Made by a program: the position numbers and the translations under genes
The notes under the pieces: generated by a model
Databases searched by the model: none
What the model was told of the DNA's origin: nothing
The model's input: the letters and a program-made list of their open reading frames with translations, nothing else
In this document: positions 1-12,923 of the stretch, in pieces
Numbering within the stretch: the first letter of the stretch is position 1
Layout: the number at the start of each line of letters is the position of its first letter
From: Cichorium intybus
Lineage: Eukaryota; Streptophyta; Magnoliopsida; Asterales; Asteraceae
NCBI GenBank assembly: GCA_023525715.1
Contig: CM042011.1
Location: 59,132,854 to 59,196,853 of the forward strand
DNA length: 64,000 nt
Direction: 5' to 3'

Positions 1-2309
1 GTAGCCATTCCTTATTCCATGAGGCCTTAAGCAGCACCCTCTTGGACACCAAGTATTTATTGAAGAGTAAAGCTGCTTTATGGCTTCGTGTCTTGTCATA
101 TGGAACTAAAAACTCACTCTTTAACTTCTCACCCACGTGGAAATGCTTGAATTTCTGACAAAATTCACTGACGGGGATATATCTATATGGTTTGCTTCTA
201 TCTTTCCAATATTGTTCTTGATCCTTCCGGGAAGTAACCTGTCATAAAAATAAAACAAGGTTGAAAATTTTCTAAGCTTGGGATATTAATTTAGTGGTAG
301 TTTGTACCTCTTGCAAGAAGTCAGCAGTGCCCTTTCTTTCTGGACACATGAATCCACAACTCTCAAAGAACTCAAGAACATGTTCTCGTGGTCCTTGATA
401 CACGATTTGGCCTTCCGATAAAAGAATGATGTCATCAAAAAGATCAAAAGTTTCTGGAGCAGGCTGTAGTAGCGACATCAAAATTGTTGACTCGGTGAGG
501 TGTACAATTTGTTGCAAGCACTTGACAATCTGAAACGTAGTGGAACTATCTAGACCTGTTGATATCTCATCCATAAAAAGAGTGTTTGCTGGCCCAACAA
601 TCATCTCTCCTGTTTTGATATATTGGGAGCAAAATGAAATTTACCACACATTAGTGTCCAATATGAACAACCTACGTCTTCATGACCAAGTGTAAGCGTG
701 CGTTTTTCCATGAGAAATGGGATTAACCTGTAGTTACTCGCTTCTTTTGTCCACCAGAGATTCCTCGTAGCATTGCATCACCGACAAAGGTGTCACGACA
801 GACATCCAGGCCCAATATCTATTTTGTTTTAATATCCATAAGTATGTTTTTTATTTAGACAAAAACTCATCAAGTGTAGGAATCATCAACTTAAAAGAAA
901 ATGCATAAAGGTTATAGAGCTTGTTAAGATCTATCTTACTCTAAGAGTATAGTAAGTAATTAAGCTGCATGCATCTCCTTCTATGGCGGTTGCTTTCATG
1001 AAAAGGTCGACTTCAGCTTCTGGGTAGATCCCTGCCTGCTTCTCTCTTCTTGCAAGCTCCGCTAGCAGTTCTACATTAAATATTTCGGTTATTAATTAGT
1101 CATATCTATTTTTGTTTCAACATTTTAAAAACTATTGTACCTAATCTAGATCCGACTCCTAGGCACCTTGCGGAGAAATCTATGGTTTCCCTGACTGTCA
1201 TTTCTCCAACATGAACATCATTCTGGCTTATGTAGGCTGATGTCCTTCGAGGTTCAAATTCGTTGAGCTTATGACCATTGTAAGTAATCTCTCCTTCAAC
1301 CTGTTTAAGTCATTAAGTTTGTCTAGTTGGTTTAGTTACACCTCATGTTAAATGTAACTTCTACACTTTCTCTGAAAATTTAATAGCCAATGTTTTTATT
1401 GAATGTTTCTACTGACCTTTAAGCTGTGGTCAAGCTTTCCCGCCAAAGCCAACAGGAGCGTTGTCTTCCCAGAAGATGGTGGGCCTAACAAAAGAGCCAT
1501 TCTGTAACATTAAAAGTCCGCTGTTACTTATAATTAACTGCTGGCCTAGGGTTGGTATCCTTGACAAAAAACACTTTGTGATATACGTACCTTGACGGTT
1601 TGATAATTCCGGATGCATCTTTAAGAATAGTGAGTTTAGTTTTTTTAGAGAAATTAATTCCAATATTACCCAAGATTGCTTCGACAGTATTTCTTGCGGC
1701 GTTTGGTAGCGACGGAAGTGCTCTATCACCGACGTAGCAATCTGCTTCTATAGTCAAATTTTGAAACCGAACTTCTACTGTCGGAAGGGTGATGCCAACC
1801 CTGAAATACAAACGGGTTATGGTTTTTATATACAACAGGCGGGAATTAACTAGCTAACTTGTGAATATAATATAAAAAATAAAAAAACAAAAAAGGAATC
1901 GGATTATGGAGTTGAAGGCTTACTTATCAACACGATCTCTAAACTTTTTCAAGAACCTTTCATTATCCTCTTCAACAATTTTAAAGGTCTTGTCAATGAA
2001 GTATTGTCGTGCATTTGGGTCGAGCTCTCGGACATCTAACAACAATTTATCAGCTGGTTTTTGGTTTTGAAGATCAGCTGGAACATAAGACTTGAATATG
2101 GTTGTTCGTATCCGGCTGTAGGTAGGGAGCTTCTCCAAAGCAGCCCAGCGCAAGGCCTCTTCGTCTTCCACAGAGTGGTGGCTGCTCCGTCCTCGATGGC
2201 TGCCACGATCACCAATGGAGAACACATCTTCCATTCGCAAACTCTCAGCTGCCCTACTCAAACTTCTCCCTATGCTCCTGAGAGAAATTACTCTATTTTC
2301 TTCCTCCAT
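1..2309 (-). CDS. PDR-type full-size ABC transporter (ABCG subfamily), N-terminal part, partial at the window edge
   Basis: Plasma-membrane ABCG/PDR pumps export secondary metabolites, hormones or xenobiotics using two cytosolic ATPase domains. Exons on the minus strand, by GT/AG sites and matching phases: 1924-2309, 1591-1800, 1417-1501, 1141-1300, 940-1070, 728-818, 308-609 and 1-238 (continues off the edge). Visible motifs: the PDR leader EEALRWAALEKLPTYSR, Walker A GPPSSGKTT in exon 3, the Q-loop region AYISQNDVHVGEMTVRET in exon 4, the signature ISGGQKKR in exon 6, Walker B LFMDEISTGLDSSTT and the switch-region LLQPAPE in exon 7. Only the first nucleotide-binding domain and the start of the linker are present; the membrane domains lie outside. 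I place the start at the ATG at 2307-2309 (MEEENRV): the frame stays open to 2342 but begins there with TTG. No stop or frameshift is seen, so the gene looks intact here. The subclade cannot be decided from this part. Confidence 0.93.
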
Positions 2310-2391
2310 ACTCTTCGCTTTCTGAACTACTACGTTCTCCAAAGATTACAATTACGTCTGTTCCATCGTTCCGCTTTCCACTTATCCAGTT

Positions 2392-2400
2392 TTTATACAC
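2392..2400 (-). promoter_or_regulatory. Probable TATA box of the PDR transporter gene
   Basis: On the minus strand the sequence reads GTATAAAAAC, about 85 bases upstream of the ATG at 2309, a normal distance for a plant TATA box with a short 5' UTR. No other TATA-like sequence lies closer. This is inference from sequence and spacing only. Confidence 0.5.
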
Positions 2401-2429
2401 GGAGAATGAAGAAATACGGGAATGGTTAG

Positions 2430-3670
2430 ACGTAGAATCCAGGAACACGTGTATGATTGAGACCCAGAATCCAGGAATACGTGGATGACTGGACGCCGTT
2501 TTTGTAACTGCACGCCATTTTTTTATTCAGAATAAATTACACAATGGTCATCGTAGTTTGATCGAGTTTGCAGTTTTAGTTCGGCTATCGAAAGATTAAT
2601 AGGTCACGTTTTTGTGCTTTTGAAATCTCACGGTGGCTATTTTTTTAATATAAATTTCTTTTAGGCCCGGTTTGGTTTGCGGGATTTCCTAGGGGGGCCC
2701 TCCATTCTAACACCACGCTTCTTCTCATTTCTTCTTTTTTCTATGGGCATGAATTTGACTGCGACATCAATGACAAAAATCACACCTCTGCTTGGGAAGC
2801 TTCCGACACTGCTTTATCCTTGGTATATATGTGTTCCCTCAAATTATGGTGAAGTTGTTATGTGTATCTCAAGTTTGAACTTCTAAAATAATATCCGGTA
2901 ATTCAAGGTGAAAGTGGTTCTCCTATTTTATACATACAAATGACTTAATGTTTGTCTTCTAGTATACTAGTATCATATAATGTAATAATTGTTTATAGGA
3001 GTAAAATTACAATGAGTATGTATGAATGGTTGTGTGAAATGAGTTTGTATGAATAAGAATTTGTTGCTGTAAAATGGGAAAAAGAAAAAAAAAACAAAAA
3101 ATTGAATTTAAGGCGTGATGAAGGGTGGCTGAGTTCATGGTACACCATGAGGTCTTTATTATTCTCTTTTCAATCTTATTTTTGGAACCGCTGTTCTTTT
3201 TTTTTTTTTTTATTCTTGTTTATTTATTTTATTTTTTCTAATAGTTTATGCTTCTCAGTGGGAGCATCTTTGCAACAACTTTGTAGCTTTATGGTCATGG
3301 AGGATTTATGCAAATTCTTCTTCTCTAAGATCAAATTTCTCAAATGGAGCTACGGAGCATAATGTATAAAATTCACTCCTGCTGTTGTTTCTTCAACCGG
3401 ACAAATACACACATTATACTCTAAGCTAAAAGAACCTCTCTGCTTTCTCTCTTCTCTTTCGCTCAAATCTGTAGAGTTCAAGAATTTGTTTTCCTTTGCA
3501 AACTGTTTTAGGTTGTTTATATAATCATTCGGTCACACTGACCTTGTGATATTTTTGTTGAGATTCATGTGTTCCATTATTGATTTAGATTATCTGTTGT
3601 TTGTTTATTTTGTAAAAAGTGAAGTTGTTCTTAGTTTTTCTTTTTCTTTTTGTAAAAGAGTTTTTTAAAT
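2430..3670. other. Intergenic region with 5' LTR-like remnant at its right end
   Basis: No gene is seen. The part near 2660-2700 has a GGCCCGGTTTGGTTTG phrase common in plant MITE termini, but no partner end was found. Long T- and A-runs occur at 3080-3100 and 3196-3215. From about 3380 to 3670 the sequence is probably the decayed 5' LTR of the copia element to the right, because a primer-binding-site-like sequence follows directly. No LTR start could be placed. Confidence 0.4.
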
Positions 3671-4139
3671 TGGTATCAGAACTAACTTTTGGGTTGTTTG
3701 TTGTTGTTGGATATAAACAACCTCATGGTTGTTGATTAGTAGAACTCAACCGTTTTGATCCTCAAATTTTCTTCTAGATTGGTTCTTTTCAGATCTCGTA
3801 GATTTGGAATTCTTTTATCTACTGTTTTTAGATTTGAAACGTTTTTTATTCGGTACATTTATTCATTAGATCTATTTAGAACCTTGTCTGGTCTTCTAAG
3901 ATCCCTTGGATCTTGATCCAACTTTACTACTTTTTCTTCAGATCTGTTTTTGTTACATCTTTTATGTCTTCTGATTTCTATTTAAAGTAAGTAGTTGGCG
4001 AACTTCTCGTGTTTCTATCTTGAGGTTTGTTTAGCCTTTGATTTACTAAGTTGTCAGTGAACTTTTGGTGCTCTTTATCGCATGTTTGTTTAGGTTTTGT
4101 TCATAGGAAAAGTGACAAATTGGAAAACTGACAATTCTA

Positions 4140-5100
4140 GTACTACTACTGCTACTAATGTCCGTAGGATCATTAATCTTGAAGATCCCATCATGCTTCA
4201 TGCAAATGATTTGAAAAGTGTCTCTATTGTCAGTTTAGGCTGTTAGGAACCAGCAATTATAACGCCTAGTCTATTGCTACTGAGCTTGCCCTTAGAGCTA
4301 GGAATAAGCTTGGTTTTGTCGATGACTCATGTTCTCATCCTAAAGATAATGAGTCATGGGGTACACAGTGAGATGCGCTGATGCTAATGTTCTGTCAATG
4401 TTACTTGGTTCTGTGTTTGAAAATCTTTGTACCAGCCATGTTTTGTCTAAATCATCTACTAAAGTTTGGGCTGACCTTAAATAGACTTATGAGAAGGTTG
4501 ATGAATTAATAATATACAACGTTTAACCGAAAACCAATGCATGTGTTTAAGGAAATGACTCTCTTTCAGATTATTATAACAACTAAATACTCTTTGGAAC
4601 AAATTTGATGTCTTAACTAACATGTATGTCTTCTTTGTTTTTCTAATAAAGTTCTTGATGTTCCAAAAAAAACTAACATGTATGTTTGTTTGTGTCTGTG
4701 ATGCTTCAAATAACTTTTCAAATCACTCTTAACAGATTAAGTTAATATAATTTTTAATAGGACTGGATAATTTTTTTCACAAGTCAGGATTAGTATTTTA
4801 ATGAGAGAACCTTTATCTTCGGTTAAGCCTGCTTTTACTATTTGATCTAGAGAAGAATCCTACAAGTTAGGGTCCTCCTTTATTTATTCTACAACAAAAA
4901 CGTAAACTCTTCCTTTTCGGAAAAGTAAATGATAATAAGAATTTTTTTCTAACAACAATAATAAAAGATGTTTTTATTTACAAAAATTATGGAAAAGGGG
5001 TCATACTATTGAACGTTTTTTAAACTAATTGGTTATCCTTCACAAGATTAAAGGGAAACCTGATTTTATTTCTCAAAACAAACCTCTGGCAAATAATTCC
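4140..5100 (+). pseudogene. copia gag remnant
   Basis: Fragments in changing frames read like a copia Gag: RRIINLEDPIMLHANDL near 4165-4215, then a region resembling the conserved 'NYNAWS.A...AL.A.NKLGFVD' block (ATELALRARNKLGFVDDS) near 4275-4325, then a tryptophan-centred KVWADLK block near 4465. Frameshifts and stops are frequent and no long frame survives. No clear CCHC zinc knuckle is visible. The assignment rests on order and on neighbouring pol remnants. Confidence 0.65.
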
Positions 5101-5289
5101 ACTTAATCATGTTCCAGTGGTGATTCTGTTAATATTGGTTCTACTTTAGTCGTTGCAATGTCTTCATTTACAAATACAAATCATTCTTTTTCTTTCTCTC
5201 CTAATCAAATTTCCAGAATTTTGAGTTTCATAATAAACAAGGAGGAAATGCAGTTGCTAACATGGCAGGTGTGTGTCTTTCTTCTATTT

Positions 5290-6881
5290 ATAAAGACACT
5301 AAGTGGGTTATTGATTCCGTAGAAAATCAAAACTTTACCAAATGCGATAAAAATTTAATAGAAAGTCAGCGACCAGCGGTTCTTCGTAGGTATGGCGTTC
5401 CCCCTTGACTCTCCTAAGAGTTCATGAGCCCATGCTAAAGTTTCAATCAATTCCTGCCATTATCCACGCCAGGAAATTAAAAACATAAATCCAGCTTGAT
5501 GTGGTTGATATTTCAGCCTTAAACCATAATGTAGATCATCCAAATGGATCATGTACATAAATGAAAAAATGGTAATCTTGTTTTGTCCAATTCTGTTGGT
5601 CTTTTTGATGCATTGGTTGTTCCATAATTTAATGTCATCTTAATTTTTATTCACCATATTGTTAAAGATAACAAGATTCACCATATTGTTAAAGATAACA
5701 AGATATGTGTTGTTTTTTATGAAAAAGAATGGTATCTTTAGGATTTACATAAATAACTGACAGTAGGATGGCTGGCTATATTACTTTGATCAATGTAACA
5801 GGATGTCGTATAGGGCTAATTTTGTCTCTAGTCCTCCGTATTGTGTGTCTAAGGTGACTTGACATAGTCGTCCTGGTCATCATTTAAACCCTGTTTTAGA
5901 TGTCCTTAAAGGTTCTTTAAGTCATAGTAATGAGTTTCTTGGTCCTTCTGATGTCTATCACAACGCTAAGAAAACTAGAGATCCTTTTACCCTTAGTAAT
6001 CATGTGTCAATTGCTATAGGAGATCTTGTTCATTGTGATGTTTGGGACCTGATACGACTGCCACTAATGAAGGATATAAGTACTTGTTAACTGTTGTTGA
6101 TGATTTTACCAAATTTGTGTGGATTTTCTTAGTAAAACGTAAAAATGAGGTTTTTGAATTTTTTAAATATTTTTTACAACCTATTGAAGAATCAGTTTGG
6201 AAAAACAATTAACGTGTTTAGACTGGATAATGGTACTAAGTTTGTTAACAATGTTTTTAAGAATTTATTTAATGGCAATGACACTATTCATCATACTACT
6301 ATTGCTTGTATACCTCAGCAAAATGGAATTGCTGAACATAAACATCGACACATTTTAAATGTTGCTCGATTCTTATTGTTTCAAAGTCGTGTCCATTGTA
6401 CTTTTGGGATGATGTTGTCCTTACTGCTGCTTATTTGATTAACTGTACTCCCTCACCTGTTTTAAAAGGAAAAAGTCCTTATGAAATGATATACAAAACG
6501 CCGCATGTTTTAAGCCACTTAAGAGTTTTTGGTAGTCTTTGTTTTGCTACAAAGCTTAAAATTAATGATAAGTCTGAATCTCAAGACGAAAATTGTTTAT
6601 CGGATATTCTAACTTTAAAAGGATATAAAGTTTTGAGTTTGGAAAATAATTATGATTTCGTTTATAGGGATGTTCGCTTCTTTGAGCATATCATGTTGTT
6701 TAGGATGATTTCTAATTCTTCTAATGTGACTAATCCAAGTCAACATCTTGGTTACTTTGATAGAATTGATGGGTCTAGTGAGGTTGTTCCCCATTGTGAA
6801 CATTATATTAATAATACTATAGTTTCAAATCAGGATGAGAATACTGATGTTCATATTTATGGTGAAATAACAAGGAAATGA
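5290..6881 (+). pseudogene. copia protease-integrase remnant
   Basis: A protease trace appears near 5300 (KWVIDS, where active copies have a D-S/T-G triad; the glycine is lost here). A GAG-pre-integrase-like stretch follows around 5850-6040. The integrase core is best preserved at 6145-6500: RLDNGTKFVN, then IPQQNGIAEHKHR, which is the copia 'PQQNG.AER' block with the usual ER replaced by EH. The downstream DDVVLTAAYLINCTPSPVLKGKSPYE block at 6405-6490 and the LRVFGSLCFA segment near 6520 are typical of the integrase C-terminal side. Several frameshifts break it. Confidence 0.8.
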
Positions 6882-7279
6882 TCATGTTTAACTGATCATG
6901 AATTTTCTTCAGACAATACAATAATTCCATTTCCCGTAATGATTCTTTTGATATGAATAACGGCTTTAATCCTTTGGTTGGGAACAATGATATTGAAAGG
7001 CCACCTTCGAATGTTGATACCGCACCTGAGAGTAATGGTTCTAAAAGCCATAATCTATTTTCTAGGGGAATTCATGGTCTTACCACTAATCACGTAGTTG
7101 TTAGGATGTATTTTAGAGAGTCTAGGTTACCAAAAAGGTTATAAGATTTTGTGCTTGATGGCAAACACAAATATGGTATTGAGAAAGCTGTGAACTAGTC
7201 ATTTCTTGATTCTGACTCTTTTTACTTTGTTTCAAATATTAATAAATCAGTTGAATTAAACGCTTTAGATGAAGGTTAT

Positions 7280-9655
7280 CTTAATCCTAATTGGATTATT
7301 GCTATGAATGATGAAATGGAAGCCTCATATAAAAATCAAACTTGGGATATTGTTAATCTTCTGGTTAGAAGAAAACCTATTGGTTGTAAATGAGTTTATA
7401 GAATCAAGTATACACCAAATGGTGAAACTGATAGATATAAAGCTAGACTAGTAGCTAAAAGGGAAAAGTCAAAATGAGGGAATAGTTTTAATGAAATGTT
7501 TTCTCATGTTTCTAAACTTGTTACAGTTCGTTGTGTTATTCATTTGGCTATTAATAGTGGATGGAGATCGTTTCAACTAGACATTAATAATGCTTTGTAT
7601 TGGTACAATTGATGAAGAAGTTTATATGACTTGACCACATGGATATTTTTCTAATGATGAAAAAAGGTTTGTAAAGTATCGAAGTCTCTTTATGGGTTGA
7701 AACAAGATCTATGTAAACCGAATGAAAAGTTAACCTGTTTTTTAATTGAGTATGGTTTTATTCAACGAAAAAATGATTACTCTTTGTACACCTTGCGTAA
7801 AAATGATTGTTTTATTGTGTTGTTAGTTTATATGGATGATATTGTTGTGACTGATAATTCTGAAAAAGAAAATGATAATGTCAAGGGTTTTCTAAAATCA
7901 AAATTCAAAATTAAAGATCTTGGGTTGTTAAAATTTTGCATATTGAAATCATCAATAATGAAACCAAAGTTTGTTTGTGCCAGGGTAAGTATACGCTTGA
8001 ATTACTTCATGGGTATGGTATGCTTGGGTACAAACCTATTAATGCTCCTCTTGATATATCTACTGTTGTTAGTAATGATGGTATTGATGATAATGATCGT
8101 TTGATTAGTGATTTTACGGTATATCAAAAACTGATTGGTAAACTTATATATCTTACTATTACTTGTCCTGATCTTTCTTTTGTTATTCAAACTTTGAATC
8201 AATTTATGCATGTTCCTATGAAATTTCATGTAAAACATTCTATGAGAGTTCTTAGGTATCTTACATATAGTCCTGAAAGGGCACTTCTATTATAAATTCT
8301 TCAAATCATCAACTTACAACTCTTGTTGGTGCTTATTGGAGGAGATGTATGACATCACAGCGGTCGTCATGCGGTCAAAAATAGTAAAATAACCTCACTC
8401 TCACTTAGCACAGTGGTAGTCAGGGTCGATCCACAGGAGTTATGTGGTTAAGGTAGGCAACAGATTACCAACTGTAGTGTCACTTCTACAGCCAGAGGAT
8501 CTAGTTTCCGACTTATACCCAAAATAATCCCAAAAATCACAAATCAAGTAATCCAACACAAGCATTAACTAAACCAAACCCAAACTAACCTAAGTACTAG
8601 CTGAATTCAGAATTGTATCTCAAAATCAGAAGTAACAAAAGGTCAAACCAAACATCAAACACAATCCAAACCGAGCAATTAACATAAACCGAATGATTAT
8701 TATTAAAAACTCAGATCCCAATAGTTCAAAATAGTAAACATCAAATTTAAAAACTAAAACCTAGTGCCAATGGTTGTCACACCCAAAGACACTCACTAAA
8801 TCTACAGAATTAACTAAACTAATTGGAAATTAAAAGAGAAAACATAAAAATACCAAATTATGGTTGCTGAAAGCTGAAACTCGGAGTCAAAGAAGCCTTG
8901 GGAGTCGTTCCTATGCCAGGTCTTTGCTGCGTTTTTTAACCTAAAACCCTCTATTTATAGTTGCAAAAATCACGAGGCCGCGGCGCGCATAAATGAATTC
9001 TGCGGCGCGCGTATGGGTTTATCCCCGTTTTATTGGCATTTGAATTTCCTTCACCGCCTCATCACCGCGTCGCGCCTTTGTGAATCCTGCGGCGCGCGTG
9101 CGAATTTGACTGATTTTTCTTTGTCTTCAAACTTCTTCCATTTGGTACGCTTTTAGCCCCTGTTTATATCATTTCTTTCCAAACAAGCACTGACACAAAA
9201 AGTGAGAATACCAAAGCATCTATGATATAATTTTACTAAGAATAGGGCTCAAGAATGACTAAAATACTTGATATTACTAGGCGTTGTCAATGTATTAGTA
9301 CTAGACAATATATTACTGGTTTTTGTCTGTTTCTTGGAAAAAGAAAAAAGCAAGTTATCGTTTCCAAATCATTTATAGAATCTGAATATAGAGTTCTTTC
9401 TTCTGTAACTTGTGACGTAATTTGGTATTTAAAATTGTTGAGAGATTTAAGGATAAAATATGATGTTCCGATTAATATTTTTGTGATAACAGTTCTGCAA
9501 TTAAATTAACTTTAAATCCTATGTTCCATGAGCTAAGTAAACACATTGAAAATGATATACATTTTGTTCGTGACAAAGCCATGGAAGGGGTTGTAAAGGT
9601 GGTAAAGATATATTCTCAAGAGTAGACTGCTGACATCTTTACTAAATCGCTTAGG
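7280..9655 (+). pseudogene. copia reverse transcriptase / RNase H remnant, split by a solo LTR
   Basis: Recognisable RVT_2 blocks in order: AMNDEMEASYKNQTWDIV (about 7300-7355), RYKARLVAK (about 7432), FQLDINNA (about 7570), SLYGLKQ (about 7685), and the catalytic LLVYMDDIVVT box (about 7820-7855). The RNase H side has YQKLIGKLIYLTITCPDLSF (about 8122) and, after the insertion, TRQYITGFCLFLGKRKKQ and SFIESEYRVLSS (9300-9420), ending near 9650 with TADIFTKSL. Stops and frameshifts are scattered throughout. Removing 8350-9289 and one copy of its 5-bp duplication (ATGTA) rejoins the conserved 'GAYW..C..TR...TGF' spacing, which confirms the nesting order. Confidence 0.85.
8350..9289. mobile_element. 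Solo LTR, TGACA...TGTCA family, copy A
   Basis: The 940-bp element starts TGACATCACAG and ends GGCGTTGTCA, so it obeys the TG...CA rule. It is flanked by a perfect 5-bp direct repeat, ATGTA (8345-8349 and 9290-9294). These are the hallmarks of an LTR retrotransposon reduced to a solo LTR. The second copy at 9792-10892 shares the segment around CAGTGGTAGTCAGGGTCGAT, the CG-rich middle part and the 3' end. It carries no ORF. A TIR DNA transposon is the alternative, since the ends are also short inverted repeats, but 5-bp TSD plus TG/CA favours an LTR. Confidence 0.75.
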
Positions 9656-9791
9656 GAATGTTTGGTACATGGAAATGGAATTGATTCCATTTCTTACGTT
9701 TGTTTAATCCTAAGAATAAGAAATGGAGTAAAAATCTCATTCTCTTTCCCTGTTTTTAATTCTATATTTTAAAGAGAAATGGTGAGAATTG

Positions 9792-10892
9792 TGACATGCC
9801 TAGGTCGTCGTGCGGTCAAAAATAAAGAAAACCTAACACACACACTAGTACAGTGGTAGTCAGGGTCGATTCGCAGGAGCTTCGTGGTTAAACCAGATGA
9901 CAGATTACCAACTAGTAGTGTCACGCTAAAGTCGGGGGACCTGATTTCTAAGTTCTCAACTATCAACAAGCAATCACCAACCAAAGTCAAGCTAAGCATA
10001 AACTAACCCCACTCAAACTAACCTAGTCACTTTCTGAAATCAGAAGTGCATCTCTGAATCAGAAGCAAACAAAGGCATCCAAGCCAAACAAAGCATAACC
10101 TAACTAATAACTAGGGTTCTGACTGAACAGCTACTAGCTAAAGTTCAATGCCTAAAGCTAACCTAATTGGCTACTGATTTCAGCAAAGGAAAACAGTTCC
10201 AACCAAGGTCAAAGCAAGATCCAAACACAATTCAAACAATCAAACACAATCAAACATCCAAAACATCAAAATACCAATAATACTTGTAACCGAATGATTC
10301 TCATTCATCAAACTCAAATCCAAACATCAAAACAGTAACTAAAGACTACTAAAACAGAAACCTAAGCTTGATATCAATGGTTGTCACTCCCAAAGATACA
10401 AACCAAAGCTTACAACTATCTAACTAATTGAAAATAAAATCCAAAATATAAAAATACCAATTGGGAACTTGCTGAAACGAAATCTTGGAGTCAAAAAGCT
10501 TCAAGGTCGATTTTACACCCGGTCTTTGCTAGGGTTTTCGGCTGTAAATGCCTCTATATATAGTTGCAAATTTCTCGAGGCCGCGCCGCGCTTTTATGGA
10601 TTCCGCGGCGCGCGTACTTATCAGATCCCGTTCTTTTCATCATTTGAATGTGTTACACCGCCTTAAGCCCGCGTCGCGCTTTTAAGAAACCTGCGGCGCG
10701 CGTACGTATTCCTTGATTTTTCATTCTTTCCCAAACTTCTTCCTTTTACACGCTTTTAGTTCCTATTTCCATTCTTTTCCTCCAAACAAGTCCTGGCACG
10801 AAAAGTGAGAATACCAAGATATATTTGATATAATTTCATCAAGAACAGGGCTCAACAACGCCTAAAATACTTGATATCACTAGGAGTTGTCA
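9792..10892. mobile_element. Solo LTR, TGACA...TGTCA family, copy B
   Basis: The 1101-bp relative of copy A starts TGACATGCCTAGG and ends TAGGAGTTGTCA, with a perfect 5-bp duplication AATTG (9787-9791 and 10893-10897). It has the same order of landmarks: GTCGTCGTGCGGTCAAAA near the start, CAGTGGTAGTCAGGGTCGAT, a CA-rich middle, a CG-rich block at 10576-10710, and a terminal hairpin (CAACGCCTA pairing with TAGGAGTTG). It is about 160 bp longer than copy A, mainly in the CA-rich middle. No ORF is present. Confidence 0.75.
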
Positions 10893-10959
10893 AATTGATA
10901 ATGGAAAAATAAAACAAAAAAGCGGAGAACAAAGAAATCTAATTATCTTTCCCAAGGCT

Positions 10960-11430
10960 ACCACCCACCACAATCACCCATCACCACTACCGCCACCACC
11001 ACCACTACCGCCACCACCCACCATCTACCACTACCACCGTCACCCGCCATCACCCCACCCACCACCGCCACACCCACTGTCACCACTACTGCCACCACCT
11101 ACTGTCAGCGCCACCGCCCACCACCCACTACTACTGCCACCATCCACCACCACCGCCACCGCCCATACTACTGTCACCACCCACCACTACCATTACCTAC
11201 CACCACCATCGCCACTGCTACTGTCATTCACAATCACTACCACCACCTCTATCAGCTACCACCACCTACTACCACCACCCATCACCAGAGTCGCCCACGA
11301 TTAGCACCGCTACCGCCACCACTACCACCATCAACTACCAATCTACCACCACCACCTATATTGTTACCTACCATTGCCACTTCCACCACCTACCACCACC
11401 CATCACATCGTCACCCGCCACCACCACAAG
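10960..11430. repeat. CCACCA-rich degenerate triplet repeat tract
   Basis: About 470 bp made almost only of CCACCA, CCGCCA, CTACCA and CATCAC triplets, strongly strand-asymmetric (C/A on plus). It is not a perfect microsatellite but a long decayed triplet array. No open frame of convincing length runs through it. Confidence 0.85.
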
Positions 11431-11500
11431 AGTATTGATTCTCAGACATAGTTCTCAGGTGACTTCTCTATGGTACCAAATAGTGGTTTAGGGTAACTTA

Positions 11501-12842
<1,342 letters not shown>

Positions 12843-12923
12843 ACATCATGGTCGGCTCCTAATCTATCGCTAATTTAAGCTTTTCTAAAAAAACTACAAA
12901 ATCACAAAATTACCAAATATTCA

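Larger units (their letters stand above)
3671..9655 (+). mobile_element. Decayed Ty1/copia LTR retrotransposon (internal region)
   Basis: The internal region starts with a tRNA-iMet-type primer binding site (TGGTATCAGAAC, 3671-3682). Gag, protease, integrase, reverse transcriptase and RNase H remnants follow in copia order, ending at TADIFTKSL near 9650. Many frameshifts and stops interrupt it, so it is an old, inactive copy. A 940-bp solo LTR (8350-9289) splits RNase H. Neither LTR of the element can be delimited: the 5' one is probably in 3380-3670 and the 3' one was not found. Confidence 0.85.
9656..11500. mobile_element. Possible hAT-like MITE containing solo LTR B and a CCA-rich tract
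   Basis: GGAATGTTTGGTACATGGA at the left resembles in inverted form the right-hand stretch TGGTACCAAATAGTGG (about 11470-11487). The phrases TCGCTTAG (about 9647) and GCGCTTAG (about 11502) outside could be an 8-bp duplication with one mismatch. The inverted termini are imperfect and the right one would carry about 17 extra bases, so the call is weak. Confidence 0.3.

Noticed and set aside
2310..2342. N-terminal extension of the PDR transporter frame
   Set aside because: The open frame begins with TTG at 2342; the first ATG is at 2309 and fits PDR N-termini.
8350..10892. Helitron ends for the TGACA...TGTCA copies (3' hairpin)
   Set aside because: Helitrons make no target duplication and end in CTRR; both copies have perfect 5-bp duplications and end in CA.
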